A stretch of 60,116 nt of DNA, taken from assembly GCA_002305995.1 (NCBI GenBank), contig DBRN01000012.1, forward strand, positions 677,654 to 737,769, written 5' to 3'. Position 1 is the first letter of the stretch. Each line of letters opens with the position of its first letter. This DNA is from Atopobiaceae bacterium UBA1367. Its GTDB lineage: Bacteria > Actinomycetota > Coriobacteriia > Coriobacteriales > Atopobiaceae. The position numbers and the translations under genes were made by a program. The notes below the pieces were generated by a model. It was not told the DNA's origin, ran no database searches, and worked only from the letters and a program-made list of their open reading frames with translations. This document shows positions 52,347 through 60,116 of this stretch, in pieces.

Positions 52347-53749
52347 CCCTTCCTCATGAAGGTCGTTATCGCTCTTGACAGGATGCTTCGATACTTTACA
52401 GCGGTAAACACTATGAGCACTACTGAACAAGCCAAGGAAAGCAGCGTAGCATATGCGATGTCGGCACTGAGAGCAATCGCCTCTCCAAGCAAGACAGAGA
52501 GACCGACCGCGTGGTACAGGAGATCAGCCTTGATCTTTACGAGCTTACGCGTGTCGAACGCCCTGGAAAGTGAGATTATCAAATACGCAGCAACCGCTCC
52601 GATGATGGGACCCCACACGCCCATCTCACCGGCAAGGATAACTCCTAGCGCGACGTTTGAGAACGCGCCCACGACGGTCGTCACGAAGATCATCCCGGTC
52701 TGTTTTGCTGCGTTGTAGAGCGTCCCAAAGTACGTCGAGTAGCCGTTGATCACTGCCCCAAACATGAGCAAGGGCACAAATAGCCGCGCCTCGTAGAATT
52801 CGCCGCTCAGCATGACACGAGACAACGGCTCGGTAAGCGCGATAGCCAACGAACCCGCACATAGCAGCAAGGCTGAGTAGACGTGGAGCACTATACTAAA
52901 TGACTCGCTGCGATCCGCAGCGGAGTACTCTCGCGCTGAGAAGATCTGCCACGCCTGCTGGAAGATGGTTACCAGCATGTTCATCACAGCCGGAAGCTTC
53001 GATGCCGCCGTGTATAGGCCCGCAACCGCAGCTCCGCTAGAGAACAGAACGATGTAGCGTCCCGAGAGGTTCACAAACCACCAGGCAAGCGCATTAGGGA
53101 TCATGGGGAGGCTGTAGCGGAGCAGCCTGCTCATGAGAACCCCGTCAATGTTCCCGACAGAGAAGTAGCGCCACACTCTTGCACCGATTGCCACGAGCAA
53201 GAGCTGCGTAGCCTGCGACGCCATGAGCGCGAGCAGGTACCCAACAACGCCTGCTCCGAGAACGCCGAGGAACATGTACCCTGTCCCGCAGAGCACGAGT
53301 GTGCCCACGACCCCGGACGCCGCGTAGAGCCTCGTTTTCCCGAGGCCCTTTGCGAACTGCATGCACACCATCTTGAATGAGGTTACAAGGCAAAGGGCGA
53401 CTAGGTACCACATGTAGCCGAATCCAGTGAGGAAATGATCGACAACTATGCCGATCGCCGCAACCATGGGCGCAAGTGCGAGGGCGATGGATATTCCTGT
53501 GGAAAACACACTACACGATTCGGAATCCCGATCTATCGAGTAACGGAAGACACCCTCGTAGATCCCGAGGCAACAAAGGGGGTAGAGCAACTCTGACATA
53601 TTGTTGACAAGCTCACCGACGCCGTACTGCTCTGTGGTGAGCAGCGCGGTGTACATAGGCAGCAGAAAGAACTGTATCAGCTTGGTGAGCATGTTCCCCG
53701 CAGCAAAAACCACAGTATCGCTGACGAGACTCCTGTAACTCTGTCTCAT
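52343..53749 (-). CDS. Wzx-type polysaccharide flippase
   Basis: 468 residues with about 12-14 hydrophobic spans, starting YRSLVSDTVVFAAGNMLTKLIQFFLLPMYTALL, the usual opening of the MATE-like polysaccharide export family. It flips lipid-linked repeat units across the membrane. Ribosome site GGAGGATGG precedes the ATG. It lies between the pyruvyl-transferase-family gene and the FeS gene and is coupled to the latter by an ATGA overlap. Confidence 0.93.
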   Translation of the reverse strand: MRQSYRSLVSDTVVFAAGNMLTKLIQFFLLPMYTALLTTEQYGVGELVNNMSELLYPLCCLGIYEGVFRYSIDRDSESCSVFSTGISIALALAPMVAAIGIVVDHFLTGFGYMWYLVALCLVTSFKMVCMQFAKGLGKTRLYAASGVVGTLVLCGTGYMFLGVLGAGVVGYLLALMASQATQLLLVAIGARVWRYFSVGNIDGVLMSRLLRYSLPMIPNALAWWFVNLSGRYIVLFSSGAAVAGLYTAASKLPAVMNMLVTIFQQAWQIFSAREYSAADRSESFSIVLHVYSALLLCAGSLAIALTEPLSRVMLSGEFYEARLFVPLLMFGAVINGYSTYFGTLYNAAKQTGMIFVTTVVGAFSNVALGVILAGEMGVWGPIIGAVAAYLIISLSRAFDTRKLVKIKADLLYHAVGLSVLLGEAIALSADIAYATLLSLACSVVLIVFTAVKYRSILSRAITTFMRKG

Positions 53750-53783
53750 GGGGCCATCCTCCGAACGCTCCTAGATGCCACCC

Positions 53784-54923
53784 TCACATCGCCTCGATCA
53801 CATCGTACAGACCGTTGTAGTAAGGAGCCGCGAACGGCGGGGCGGATGCCCCTTCGGGAAACCTCTCCATCAGGTCATGCGCGAGGCCGGAAACTGATCC
53901 AAGGTCTCCCGCGACCACGATTGCGTTGTCGCCAGCTTCGGTGAACCACTGTGCTCCCGAGGTAACCTTGTGATCCGTTGTTCTCAGCACGATGACCGGC
54001 GTGTTCGCGATACGTGCGAAAATGGTGCCATGGTAGCGATCCGTGATGATGAGGCTGTATCTAGCGTAGGAGGCAATAACTTCCTCGATGCGCCACCAGG
54101 CCTCATCAGAGTCGAGGTCAACGTCCTTCCAGTCGACCGTCGTGTCGGTACGGGCGAGACTGCCGAGTTCAGATAGCCTACGCGCCAGGGCGTCAATCGC
54201 CTCGTACGAGTAGAGCTTTTCTCCATCGTTCCTCGTACAGAAAAGGATGCCTTCTCGCTCGCCGGAGAAAGAATACCGGCCGATGAGCGAAGCGACGACG
54301 TCCGGACAGAGCCTCACGTCCACATTGGGATAGATCTGCCGCGCCTTCCCAGCGGAAACCGGATCTCGTGCGAGGAAGAGCGTCCTCCGGTGCGCATTGA
54401 TGTATCTGATGTCCTTCTTCATCGCACGTTTGCTCAGGAACTGGATGCTCGTCGGAAAGAAGACAATTCTGTTATTGGGAAAGGCCTCGGCGATGAACCT
54501 GTGCGCCGTTTCGTCGGGATGGAGGCCGTCCATGGTGTGGCCGCTCTGCATGACCAGAAGGTCCTCCGGTCGAACGATGCCCCTCAGCACTTGGAGCGTC
54601 CTCGTTACACCACCGTTGAAGGCGGCGCTCGGAATTTTCACCAACTCGTGGATTGGGTAGTTCTCGGAAAGCCAGCGCTCGATAACAAACTTCTGCGCCT
54701 GGTCGCCAAGATTGGGATGGGTGGGAACGCCGAAATGCCAGATACGCGGGCACGAGCATCCTCTTAGCCTCTCAAGCCGTGTCAGCAGCTCACCGTTCCT
54801 CTTTCTCTGTGACGGGAAGTGGATGATACGCCGCGCTGCGCGGCCAATGGTCCTATTCCCCGCTTTCGCGATACCGGAGATCACGGGGATCCCCTTGATC
54901 TTCATTTTCATTTCGTTGTTCAT
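53784..54923 (-). CDS. Polysaccharide pyruvyl transferase family protein
   Basis: 379 residues. The N-terminus is basic and short, then FGVPTHPNLGDQAQKFVIERWL, a family hallmark (N-L-G-D). Further motifs are VMQSGHTMDG, VFFPTSIQF, FLARDPVSAGKA and LCPDVVASL, and in the C-terminal domain ITDRYHGTIFARIANTPVIVL. Relatives add pyruvate ketals to sugars, or in some cases do other transfers. AGGA precedes the ATG by about 7 bp. The flippase gene follows after 34 bp. Confidence 0.9.
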   Translation of the reverse strand: MNNEMKMKIKGIPVISGIAKAGNRTIGRAARRIIHFPSQRKRNGELLTRLERLRGCSCPRIWHFGVPTHPNLGDQAQKFVIERWLSENYPIHELVKIPSAAFNGGVTRTLQVLRGIVRPEDLLVMQSGHTMDGLHPDETAHRFIAEAFPNNRIVFFPTSIQFLSKRAMKKDIRYINAHRRTLFLARDPVSAGKARQIYPNVDVRLCPDVVASLIGRYSFSGEREGILFCTRNDGEKLYSYEAIDALARRLSELGSLARTDTTVDWKDVDLDSDEAWWRIEEVIASYARYSLIITDRYHGTIFARIANTPVIVLRTTDHKVTSGAQWFTEAGDNAIVVAGDLGSVSGLAHDLMERFPEGASAPPFAAPYYNGLYDVIEAM

Positions 54924-54961
54924 CGAGGTCCTATCGTTCGATCAGGCGGCAATCCCACGGG

Positions 54962-56059
54962 TTAAGGTAGGGCAAAAAGGCGCTCGAGATCGGCAGAGTA
55001 CGGTATGGTGCCGTACCATTCAGGACGGGCAATGCAGATCACAATGAAATAGGTCAGGAAGGCAGCACACACCACCGTCTTGACAATCCCTCGCTCGGCC
55101 TTCGGAGCCCTGTCCAGCGCCTCAGGAATCGCCAACACTGCGAATAGGGCAAAGTAATACCTGAGTCTACCGACAATCTCAACCTGCATGGCAAATGTGC
55201 TGAGGATGAACCAGAGCATCATTGCGTGCAGGAGCAGAGAGTCCATGGGCTTTCCTTTGCCTCTGCGCCCACTGATTGCGAAGTAATTTGCGCACAATAG
55301 ACAGCAAACAAGCGCGGTGGCGGCTTGGAAAAGAGCGCCAAAATAATTTGAGCCCATATGCTCGTCACTGTATAGTGCATCCCTTCTGAGAAGGCCTGTA
55401 ACGAAGTTCGAGATGGGGATGCTGAGCAGAAAGACGATAACGGCTCCGATGAGATAGACCACTAGAACCCTTTTTGTAAAACGCACTTTGCTCAAAGGAA
55501 TCAGGAGAAGAGCGGTAGGAGCTGACTGGTGGAACAGTGTAGCAAGTACAACTAGTATCATGTAACGTAGCCACTTTCCTTCCAACAACTGCGGCACTCC
55601 CAAGGCTATGATTCCAATCGCAATGGCCTGCCGCATGATGTTCATCGAGCTAAAGTAGAGGTTCAGCGTGATGTAGAGGAAGAAGCTCAGGGGCATATCT
55701 CCGGACTTTAGATAGATAAGGCGCGCGACAGGAATCAGGCTGATAGCGCTCGAGACGACAAGGAGCACCTGATAGTTGTCGGTCATGCTGTTCAAGAGCA
55801 AGCAGAGGAGTGTGAACAGCGGTTCGTAACGTTCCATATCAAAAGCGTAGTTCCCCTCCAAGCCGATTCTCACGTAAGCCCTGCAGAACTGCTCCGTGTC
55901 GACCCCGACCGAAGCAGCCCGCGAGGCAGAGACGGCCAGCAGGGAAAGACACATCAGGATTACGTAGACGCGAGAACTACCCTCTTTTTCTCCAGCGACT
56001 GGCCTCAGAATGAGAGCTAGCATTGGCACAGCAGTGAGCTGCAGCAGGTAAATTAGCAT
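54962..56059 (-). CDS. EpsG/Wzy-like polysaccharide polymerase
   Basis: 365 residues with about 10 hydrophobic spans. The loop VGVDTEQFCRAYVRIG...MERYEPLFTLLCLLLN matches the EpsG-family pattern (D-T...YE..f), as does YFSSMNIMRQAIAIGII. It probably polymerises repeat units outside the membrane. The start overlaps the upstream GT4 gene by 7 bp. Confidence 0.85.
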   Translation of the reverse strand: MLIYLLQLTAVPMLALILRPVAGEKEGSSRVYVILMCLSLLAVSASRAASVGVDTEQFCRAYVRIGLEGNYAFDMERYEPLFTLLCLLLNSMTDNYQVLLVVSSAISLIPVARLIYLKSGDMPLSFFLYITLNLYFSSMNIMRQAIAIGIIALGVPQLLEGKWLRYMILVVLATLFHQSAPTALLLIPLSKVRFTKRVLVVYLIGAVIVFLLSIPISNFVTGLLRRDALYSDEHMGSNYFGALFQAATALVCCLLCANYFAISGRRGKGKPMDSLLLHAMMLWFILSTFAMQVEIVGRLRYYFALFAVLAIPEALDRAPKAERGIVKTVVCAAFLTYFIVICIARPEWYGTIPYSADLERLFALP

Positions 56060-57195
56060 TTAACGTCACCACTCATCTGGAGGTGGTAGAGCTCGGCGAG
56101 GCTGCTCGAGGCAGATGAGACAGAGTAGCCACTTGTTTCGAGAGCTTGGGCATTCCCCTCGGCCCTCCCCCTGCAGAGAGCTTCGATGATGGCATTCGCC
56201 CAAGCGTCTACGCTTTCTTCAAGAGGGATAAATGTCCCCGTGCCGGTGATATCCGTCTCCTTGGGAACCCCTGTTGAGTAGATGCACGGCAATCCCGCAG
56301 CCTGTGCCTCAACCGCCGAGAATGGAAGCCCTTCGCAAAGAGACGGCATGAGGAAAACATCCATCAAGGAATAGAGCTTCGCGATATCATTTCGATTTCC
56401 GGCCAGTATGACTCTGTCAGCCAGCCCTATATCAGCAATCTTATGCTCGAGCTCGTCACGACCCTCTCCATCGCCCACGATGAGCAGCGTCACATCGGAC
56501 GCACGAGTAAGCAACTTCGAAAAGATGTCGATGGCAAAGGTGTGGTTTTTCTGCTTGGCAATTCTCCCAACACATCCAATTACAGGTGAGTCGAGTCCGA
56601 TACCAAAGGAGATACGCTTTTCTTTGCGCTTGGATTCATCGAAGACGAACTTGTCGATGAGAATACCGTTCCTGATGAGCGTGTAAGGCTGCCCGCTAAA
56701 AAGATAATCCCCAGCCTCCTCAGAGCACGCTACGAACGTAGTTGCATAGCGTTTTCCAACAGCGATTAACGGTTTGTTTCTGATCCTGTGAAGTAGGTGC
56801 TCAGAACTCGTGTTCAGGTGGCTGTGAAGCAATCGGTGCTTAACGCCAACCCTGCCAGCATCGCGTAATACACAAAATGCAACATTGGGGACATGACAGT
56901 GTATTATGTCATACTCACTTCCATGAGCATCAAAGAACGAGGCGATCTGACGAACGAACTTTCGAAAATCTTTCGCTGGTGAGACAACATGGTAAACGGA
57001 TGCTCCAAGCCCTCTGAGCTCGGCATCGTATGTATTTGCATAAAGTGGAGCCTTATCATTACCAACTGCTTGGTGCAAGTAATCGAACCTGAAGTCATCG
57101 CCACATGCGGCATGCATGTTTCGGACGAATGTCGCAACACCTGACGAGCGATTAAGCGATGGCGTTACATGAAGTACTTTGATACAATTTGCCAT
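56053..57195 (-). CDS. Glycosyltransferase family 4 (EpsF-like)
   Basis: 380 residues, GT-B fold. The start KVLHVTPSLNRSSGVATFVRNM is typical. The C-terminal domain shows GCVGRIAKQKNHTFAID, LLIVGDGEGRDELE and the donor-binding MPSLCEGLPFSAVEAQAAGLPCI with the EX7E spacing. It adds a sugar to the lipid-linked unit on the cytoplasmic face; specificity is unknown. It starts 2 bp after the Ugd stop. Confidence 0.93.
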   Translation of the reverse strand: MANCIKVLHVTPSLNRSSGVATFVRNMHAACGDDFRFDYLHQAVGNDKAPLYANTYDAELRGLGASVYHVVSPAKDFRKFVRQIASFFDAHGSEYDIIHCHVPNVAFCVLRDAGRVGVKHRLLHSHLNTSSEHLLHRIRNKPLIAVGKRYATTFVACSEEAGDYLFSGQPYTLIRNGILIDKFVFDESKRKEKRISFGIGLDSPVIGCVGRIAKQKNHTFAIDIFSKLLTRASDVTLLIVGDGEGRDELEHKIADIGLADRVILAGNRNDIAKLYSLMDVFLMPSLCEGLPFSAVEAQAAGLPCIYSTGVPKETDITGTGTFIPLEESVDAWANAIIEALCRGRAEGNAQALETSGYSVSSASSSLAELYHLQMSGDVKC

Positions 57196-57197
57196 GA

Positions 57198-58487
57198 TTA
57201 ATCCCTTTTAAACAAATCGCGGGTATAGATCCTATCCTCCACGTCGGCGAGTTCATCATTCCACCGGTTGGCAACGATGAGGTCGCACCGGGACTTAAAA
57301 GACTCTAGATCATGTGTGACCTCAGACTCATAGAACTCGGGGGCATCGATCGTCGGCTCGTATACAAGCACGGGAACACCCCTCGCCTTGACCCGTTTCA
57401 TGACTCCCTGTACCGAGGAAGCGCGGAAGTTGTCCGATCCGGTCTTCATGGTAAGCCGGTAGATGCCAACCACAGGCGCAGACACGCCCCGGTAGACGAG
57501 TTCGTTCACGCGCCTCAGAACCTCATCGGCGACGAAGTCCTTCCTTGTGCGGTTGGATTCAACAATCGCCGAGATGAGATTCTCAGGTATGTCTCGGTAG
57601 TTCGCGAGCAGTTGTTTGGTATCCTTTGGCAGACAGTAACCCCCGTAGCCAAAAGAGGGATTATTGTAGTGTCCGCCGATTCTTGGCTCCAGACACACAC
57701 CGCGTATGATCTGCTTGGTGTCTAGCCCGCGCACTGACGCATAGGTGTCCAGCTCGTTGAAATAGGCGACGCGAAGCGCCAGGTAGGTATTTGAGAAGAG
57801 CTTGACCGCCTCGGCCTCGGTGGACTCCATGAAAAGCATAGGGATTCCTGCTGTGCCGTCAGCGTTCTCGCGGACGTGCTCCGCAGGATCGGCACCCTCC
57901 TCAAGCATGCGAGCAAACCCCATCGCACATTCCTTCAGGAGATCTTGCTCAGAATGCTCCTTTGGAACGCCCACGATGATGCGGCTCGGATGTAGGTTGT
58001 CAAATAGCGCATGGCCTTCGCGCAGGAACTCAGGACTGAACAGGAATCGTCCCTCGGGGTAGCGCTCGCAGAGGGCGTCAGTGTAGCCCACGGGGACCGT
58101 GGACTTGATCACCATGACAACACCTGGATTAACCCTGAGGACGAGTTCGACCACCTGCTCAACGCAGGAGGTGTCAAAAAAGTTGCGTTCCGAGTCGTAA
58201 TTAGTTGGTGCAGCGATCACCACGTAGTCGGCTTCGGCATATGCCGTCTCCCCGTCGAGCGTCGCAAGAAGCGACAGCGGGCGCTCGCCCATCTTTGCCG
58301 AGGCGAGGGATGCCTCAATCTCGGCATCCTGGATGGGACTCTCCCAGCATGAGAGCATCTCTACCTTTTCAGGCACCACATCGACCACAACAACATCATT
58401 TCGCTGCGACAGTAAAACGGCCAGGGAAAGGCCAACGTACCCCATGCCCGCAACGGCAACTCTTGCCTTTGTGTTGTCAGCTCTCAC
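57198..58487 (-). CDS. ugd: UDP-glucose 6-dehydrogenase
   Basis: 429 residues, GTG start with GAGG about 9 bp before. It oxidises UDP-glucose to UDP-glucuronate with two NAD. The Rossmann motif VAVAGMGYVGLSLAVLL opens the protein; IKSTVPVGYTD and FSPEFLREG follow; the catalytic cysteine is in FGYGGYCLPKDTKQL. Most like the HasB/streptococcal class. The product implies a uronic acid in the polymer, hence a negatively charged capsule. A related UDP-sugar specificity cannot be excluded. Confidence 0.9.
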   Translation of the reverse strand: MRADNTKARVAVAGMGYVGLSLAVLLSQRNDVVVVDVVPEKVEMLSCWESPIQDAEIEASLASAKMGERPLSLLATLDGETAYAEADYVVIAAPTNYDSERNFFDTSCVEQVVELVLRVNPGVVMVIKSTVPVGYTDALCERYPEGRFLFSPEFLREGHALFDNLHPSRIIVGVPKEHSEQDLLKECAMGFARMLEEGADPAEHVRENADGTAGIPMLFMESTEAEAVKLFSNTYLALRVAYFNELDTYASVRGLDTKQIIRGVCLEPRIGGHYNNPSFGYGGYCLPKDTKQLLANYRDIPENLISAIVESNRTRKDFVADEVLRRVNELVYRGVSAPVVGIYRLTMKTGSDNFRASSVQGVMKRVKARGVPVLVYEPTIDAPEFYESEVTHDLESFKSRCDLIVANRWNDELADVEDRIYTRDLFKRD

Positions 58488-58520
58488 TTCAAAAGCCTCG
58501 CATTCGTTCGTGTATACGTG

Positions 58521-59435
58521 TTAGCGCTTACCATCGGTAAAGAACCTGATGCCCTCCCTGATGCACGATGCCGGAGACGTAGCGGCAGCACGCACCGCGT
58601 AGCACACCGCATCAGCCCTCCTACCACTCCTGAGGCACGCAAATGCAAGCACCGCATTGTGCCGAAACTCTATGTAGCGAATCTCTTTCTTTGAGAGGAG
58701 CGGGTGGTAGGACCGCATCTTCTCATGGCGCTCCTTCTCGCCGTCAATCTTGTTCTGACCCAGGGAGAGCCGCTCGCCGGAGTGAAGGTACTGTCTTACG
58801 TGTACCTCGGGCATATAGCCTATCTGAGCACCTGCCTCGATGCAGCGTAGCATCAGCCACCAGTCCTGCCCCGTCGCCACCTCACCGAAGCCCTCCGTCC
58901 GCTCGAACAGGGATTTCTTAAGCATGTAGATAGAGGTCGGCGCAATAGGCGTGAGGAGGTGCGCACGCAATAACCCCTCCCTCGAGAAGTCGCAACAGTG
59001 GTTGAGCCGACGGTGCTCCACGAGCCTCCCGCACTCGTCATACCAGGAGACATCCTGCCAGCTCATATCAAGGCAGTGTTTCAGCATAAAAGCGAGTTGC
59101 GTCTCCAGCTTGTCAGGCAGGAACTCGTCGTCGTCATCAAGGAAAGCAAGGTACTTACCGCGCGCCTGACGGCATGCAAGGTTGCGTGCCGCGCCGCCGC
59201 CAGTCTGCCCGGTAGTGTGCATGGACCTCACACGCGCATCGCAGCACGCGATCTTGGAAATCGCACTTTCCGTCGCGGCATCCCACTCGGATCCGGGGAC
59301 ATTGTCGTTAACGACGATAACCTCAAAAGTGCCATAAGTCTGGGAAAGAATCGAGCCGAGGGCCACCGGAAGTCGATCGGCCCTCTTGTAAGTCGGAACA
59401 ACAACCGAGACTAAGGGAGTGGCATCCAACGTCAT
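58521..59435 (-). CDS. Glycosyltransferase family 2
   Basis: 304 residues, GT-A fold: LVSVVVPTYKRADRLPVALGSILSQTY, then VIVVNDN, GGGAARNLACRQARGKYLAFLDDDDEF with the DXD metal site, and VATGQDWWLMLRCIEAG. Preceded by GAGGAG. It sits between the initiating sugar transferase and ugd. Acceptor and donor are unknown. Confidence 0.93.
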   Translation of the reverse strand: MTLDATPLVSVVVPTYKRADRLPVALGSILSQTYGTFEVIVVNDNVPGSEWDAATESAISKIACCDARVRSMHTTGQTGGGAARNLACRQARGKYLAFLDDDDEFLPDKLETQLAFMLKHCLDMSWQDVSWYDECGRLVEHRRLNHCCDFSREGLLRAHLLTPIAPTSIYMLKKSLFERTEGFGEVATGQDWWLMLRCIEAGAQIGYMPEVHVRQYLHSGERLSLGQNKIDGEKERHEKMRSYHPLLSKKEIRYIEFRHNAVLAFACLRSGRRADAVCYAVRAAATSPASCIREGIRFFTDGKR

Positions 59436-59593
59436 CGTTATCTCCTCGGGAAGTAGATAGGCGAGCCCTTAGTACCAGACGCAATTGCCACGGAGCGAGA
59501 TGCATACAGGACACGAGGGACCTTTCTGGGATCAGTTAGGAGTTGCAGAACTGCCGAGAGTTAGAATTACTACACAAAAGATATGGTAGTCGT
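59436..59593. other. Gap between sugar transferase and GT2 genes
   Basis: 158 bp with no gene. It includes the GT2 ribosome site. AT-rich patches near 59560-59590 could hold a secondary promoter, but none is convincing. Confidence 0.3.
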
Positions 59594-60116
59594 TCATTTC
59601 CCGGTTCCTTTTCGCATTGCACCAAATGTTCGAAGGAATATCTGAAAATCGAGTTTCAGCGATGCGTTCTGCGCATAATAAAGTTCGAGCTCTTGGCGCT
59701 CGCCGCTCTCAAAGGTGGCTTTGTTGCGCTTTTGCACCTGCCACCAACCAGTGATGCCCTGGGGAACGCTCAATAGCACGGTCTTCTGCTCATCCGTAAA
59801 CCACCGCTCAAGCTCATCCCGAGTTATTGCTCTAGGACCAATGATGCTCATATCACCAATGAGCACATTGAGGAACTGTGGGAGTTCGTCGAAGGAAGTA
59901 CTGCGGAGAAATCTACCTACTTTGGTAATCCTAGGATCATCATCAATCTTATGCTCAAGTTGCCAAGCCTCAAGCTGTTCTGCTGTAAGATATTTTTCGA
60001 TATCGTCGGCATCAATGACCATAGATCTAAGCTTGAGGAGATTTATGGTCTCTCCTCCCTTCCCAATACGTTTCTGCGTATAGAAAGGATTGTGAATATT
60101 CTTGCTCGGCAGAGCC
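59594..60116 (-). CDS. Initiating sugar transferase, WcaJ/RfbP family (5' end outside the window)
   Basis: C-terminal cytoplasmic domain of a bacterial sugar transferase, open to the window edge; an internal ATG at 60022 is not the true start. Reading begins PSKNIHNPFYTQKRIGKGGE, then LLKLRSMVIDADD, the family's KFRSM-like box; DPRITKVGRFLRSTSFDELPQFLNVLIGDMSIIGPR and GITGWWQVQ follow. It transfers a sugar phosphate to undecaprenyl phosphate and so starts the repeat unit. First known gene of the cluster. Confidence 0.93.
   Translation of the reverse strand, partial: ALPSKNIHNPFYTQKRIGKGGETINLLKLRSMVIDADDIEKYLTAEQLEAWQLEHKIDDDPRITKVGRFLRSTSFDELPQFLNVLIGDMSIIGPRAITRDELERWFTDEQKTVLLSVPQGITGWWQVQKRNKATFESGERQELELYYAQNASLKLDFQIFLRTFGAMRKGTGK

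Overview
The window is GC-rich, and nearly every gene lies on the minus strand. The housekeeping block (Ffh, FtsY, SMC, RNase III, ACP, PlsX, L32, YceD-type protein), the PPi-type phosphofructokinase, the beta-glucoside PTS and a huge wall-anchored protein with a sortase motif suggest a Gram-positive, saccharolytic actinobacterium. Coriobacteriia (Atopobiaceae, Olsenella-like) is the best guess. This is inferred from gene content and protein style; no rRNA is present.

Layout. 474-9933 is a conserved cell-core operon, read right to left: coiled-coil protein, DUF177, rpmF, plsX, acpP, rnc, smc, ftsY, ffh. 10260-11501 is a PPi-dependent phosphofructokinase. 12230-16102 is a beta-glucoside module: RNA antiterminator leader, LicT/BglG-type regulator, PTS EIIBC and 6-phospho-beta-glucosidase. 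17000-41957 encodes one enormous surface protein (about 8,318 residues when repaired), split by a one-base frameshift at an A5 run just after its signal-peptide portion, with a TetR-type gene immediately upstream. 42.7-50.1 kb is an accessory zone of lower coding order: two 321-bp direct repeats bracket an uncharacterised three-gene operon, a broken MIT_C-domain gene and an IS256-type remnant. After these come an AbiE-like toxin-antitoxin pair with a perfect palindromic operator, a DUF3800 remnant, an IS21 remnant and an orphan plus-strand gene. 51081-60116 is an exopolysaccharide/capsule cluster: initiating sugar transferase (cut by the window end), GT2, UDP-glucose dehydrogenase, GT4, EpsG/Wzy-like polymerase, pyruvyl-transferase family protein, flippase, and an FeS F420H2-dehydrogenase-beta-like protein.

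The most unusual signal is non-coding. Three intergenic arrays (16-420, 11594-12084, 16355-16844) are built from a 23-bp bipartite motif (GGAAAGGAAAA, five variable bases, AGTTGTG). The motif repeats at an almost invariant 42-bp period and switches strand once in the middle of each array. Arrays 2 and 3 each have 12 units and share junctions and spacers in inverted orientation, so they form inverted repeats around the beta-glucoside operon. I do not recognise this as CRISPR, REP or any named element.
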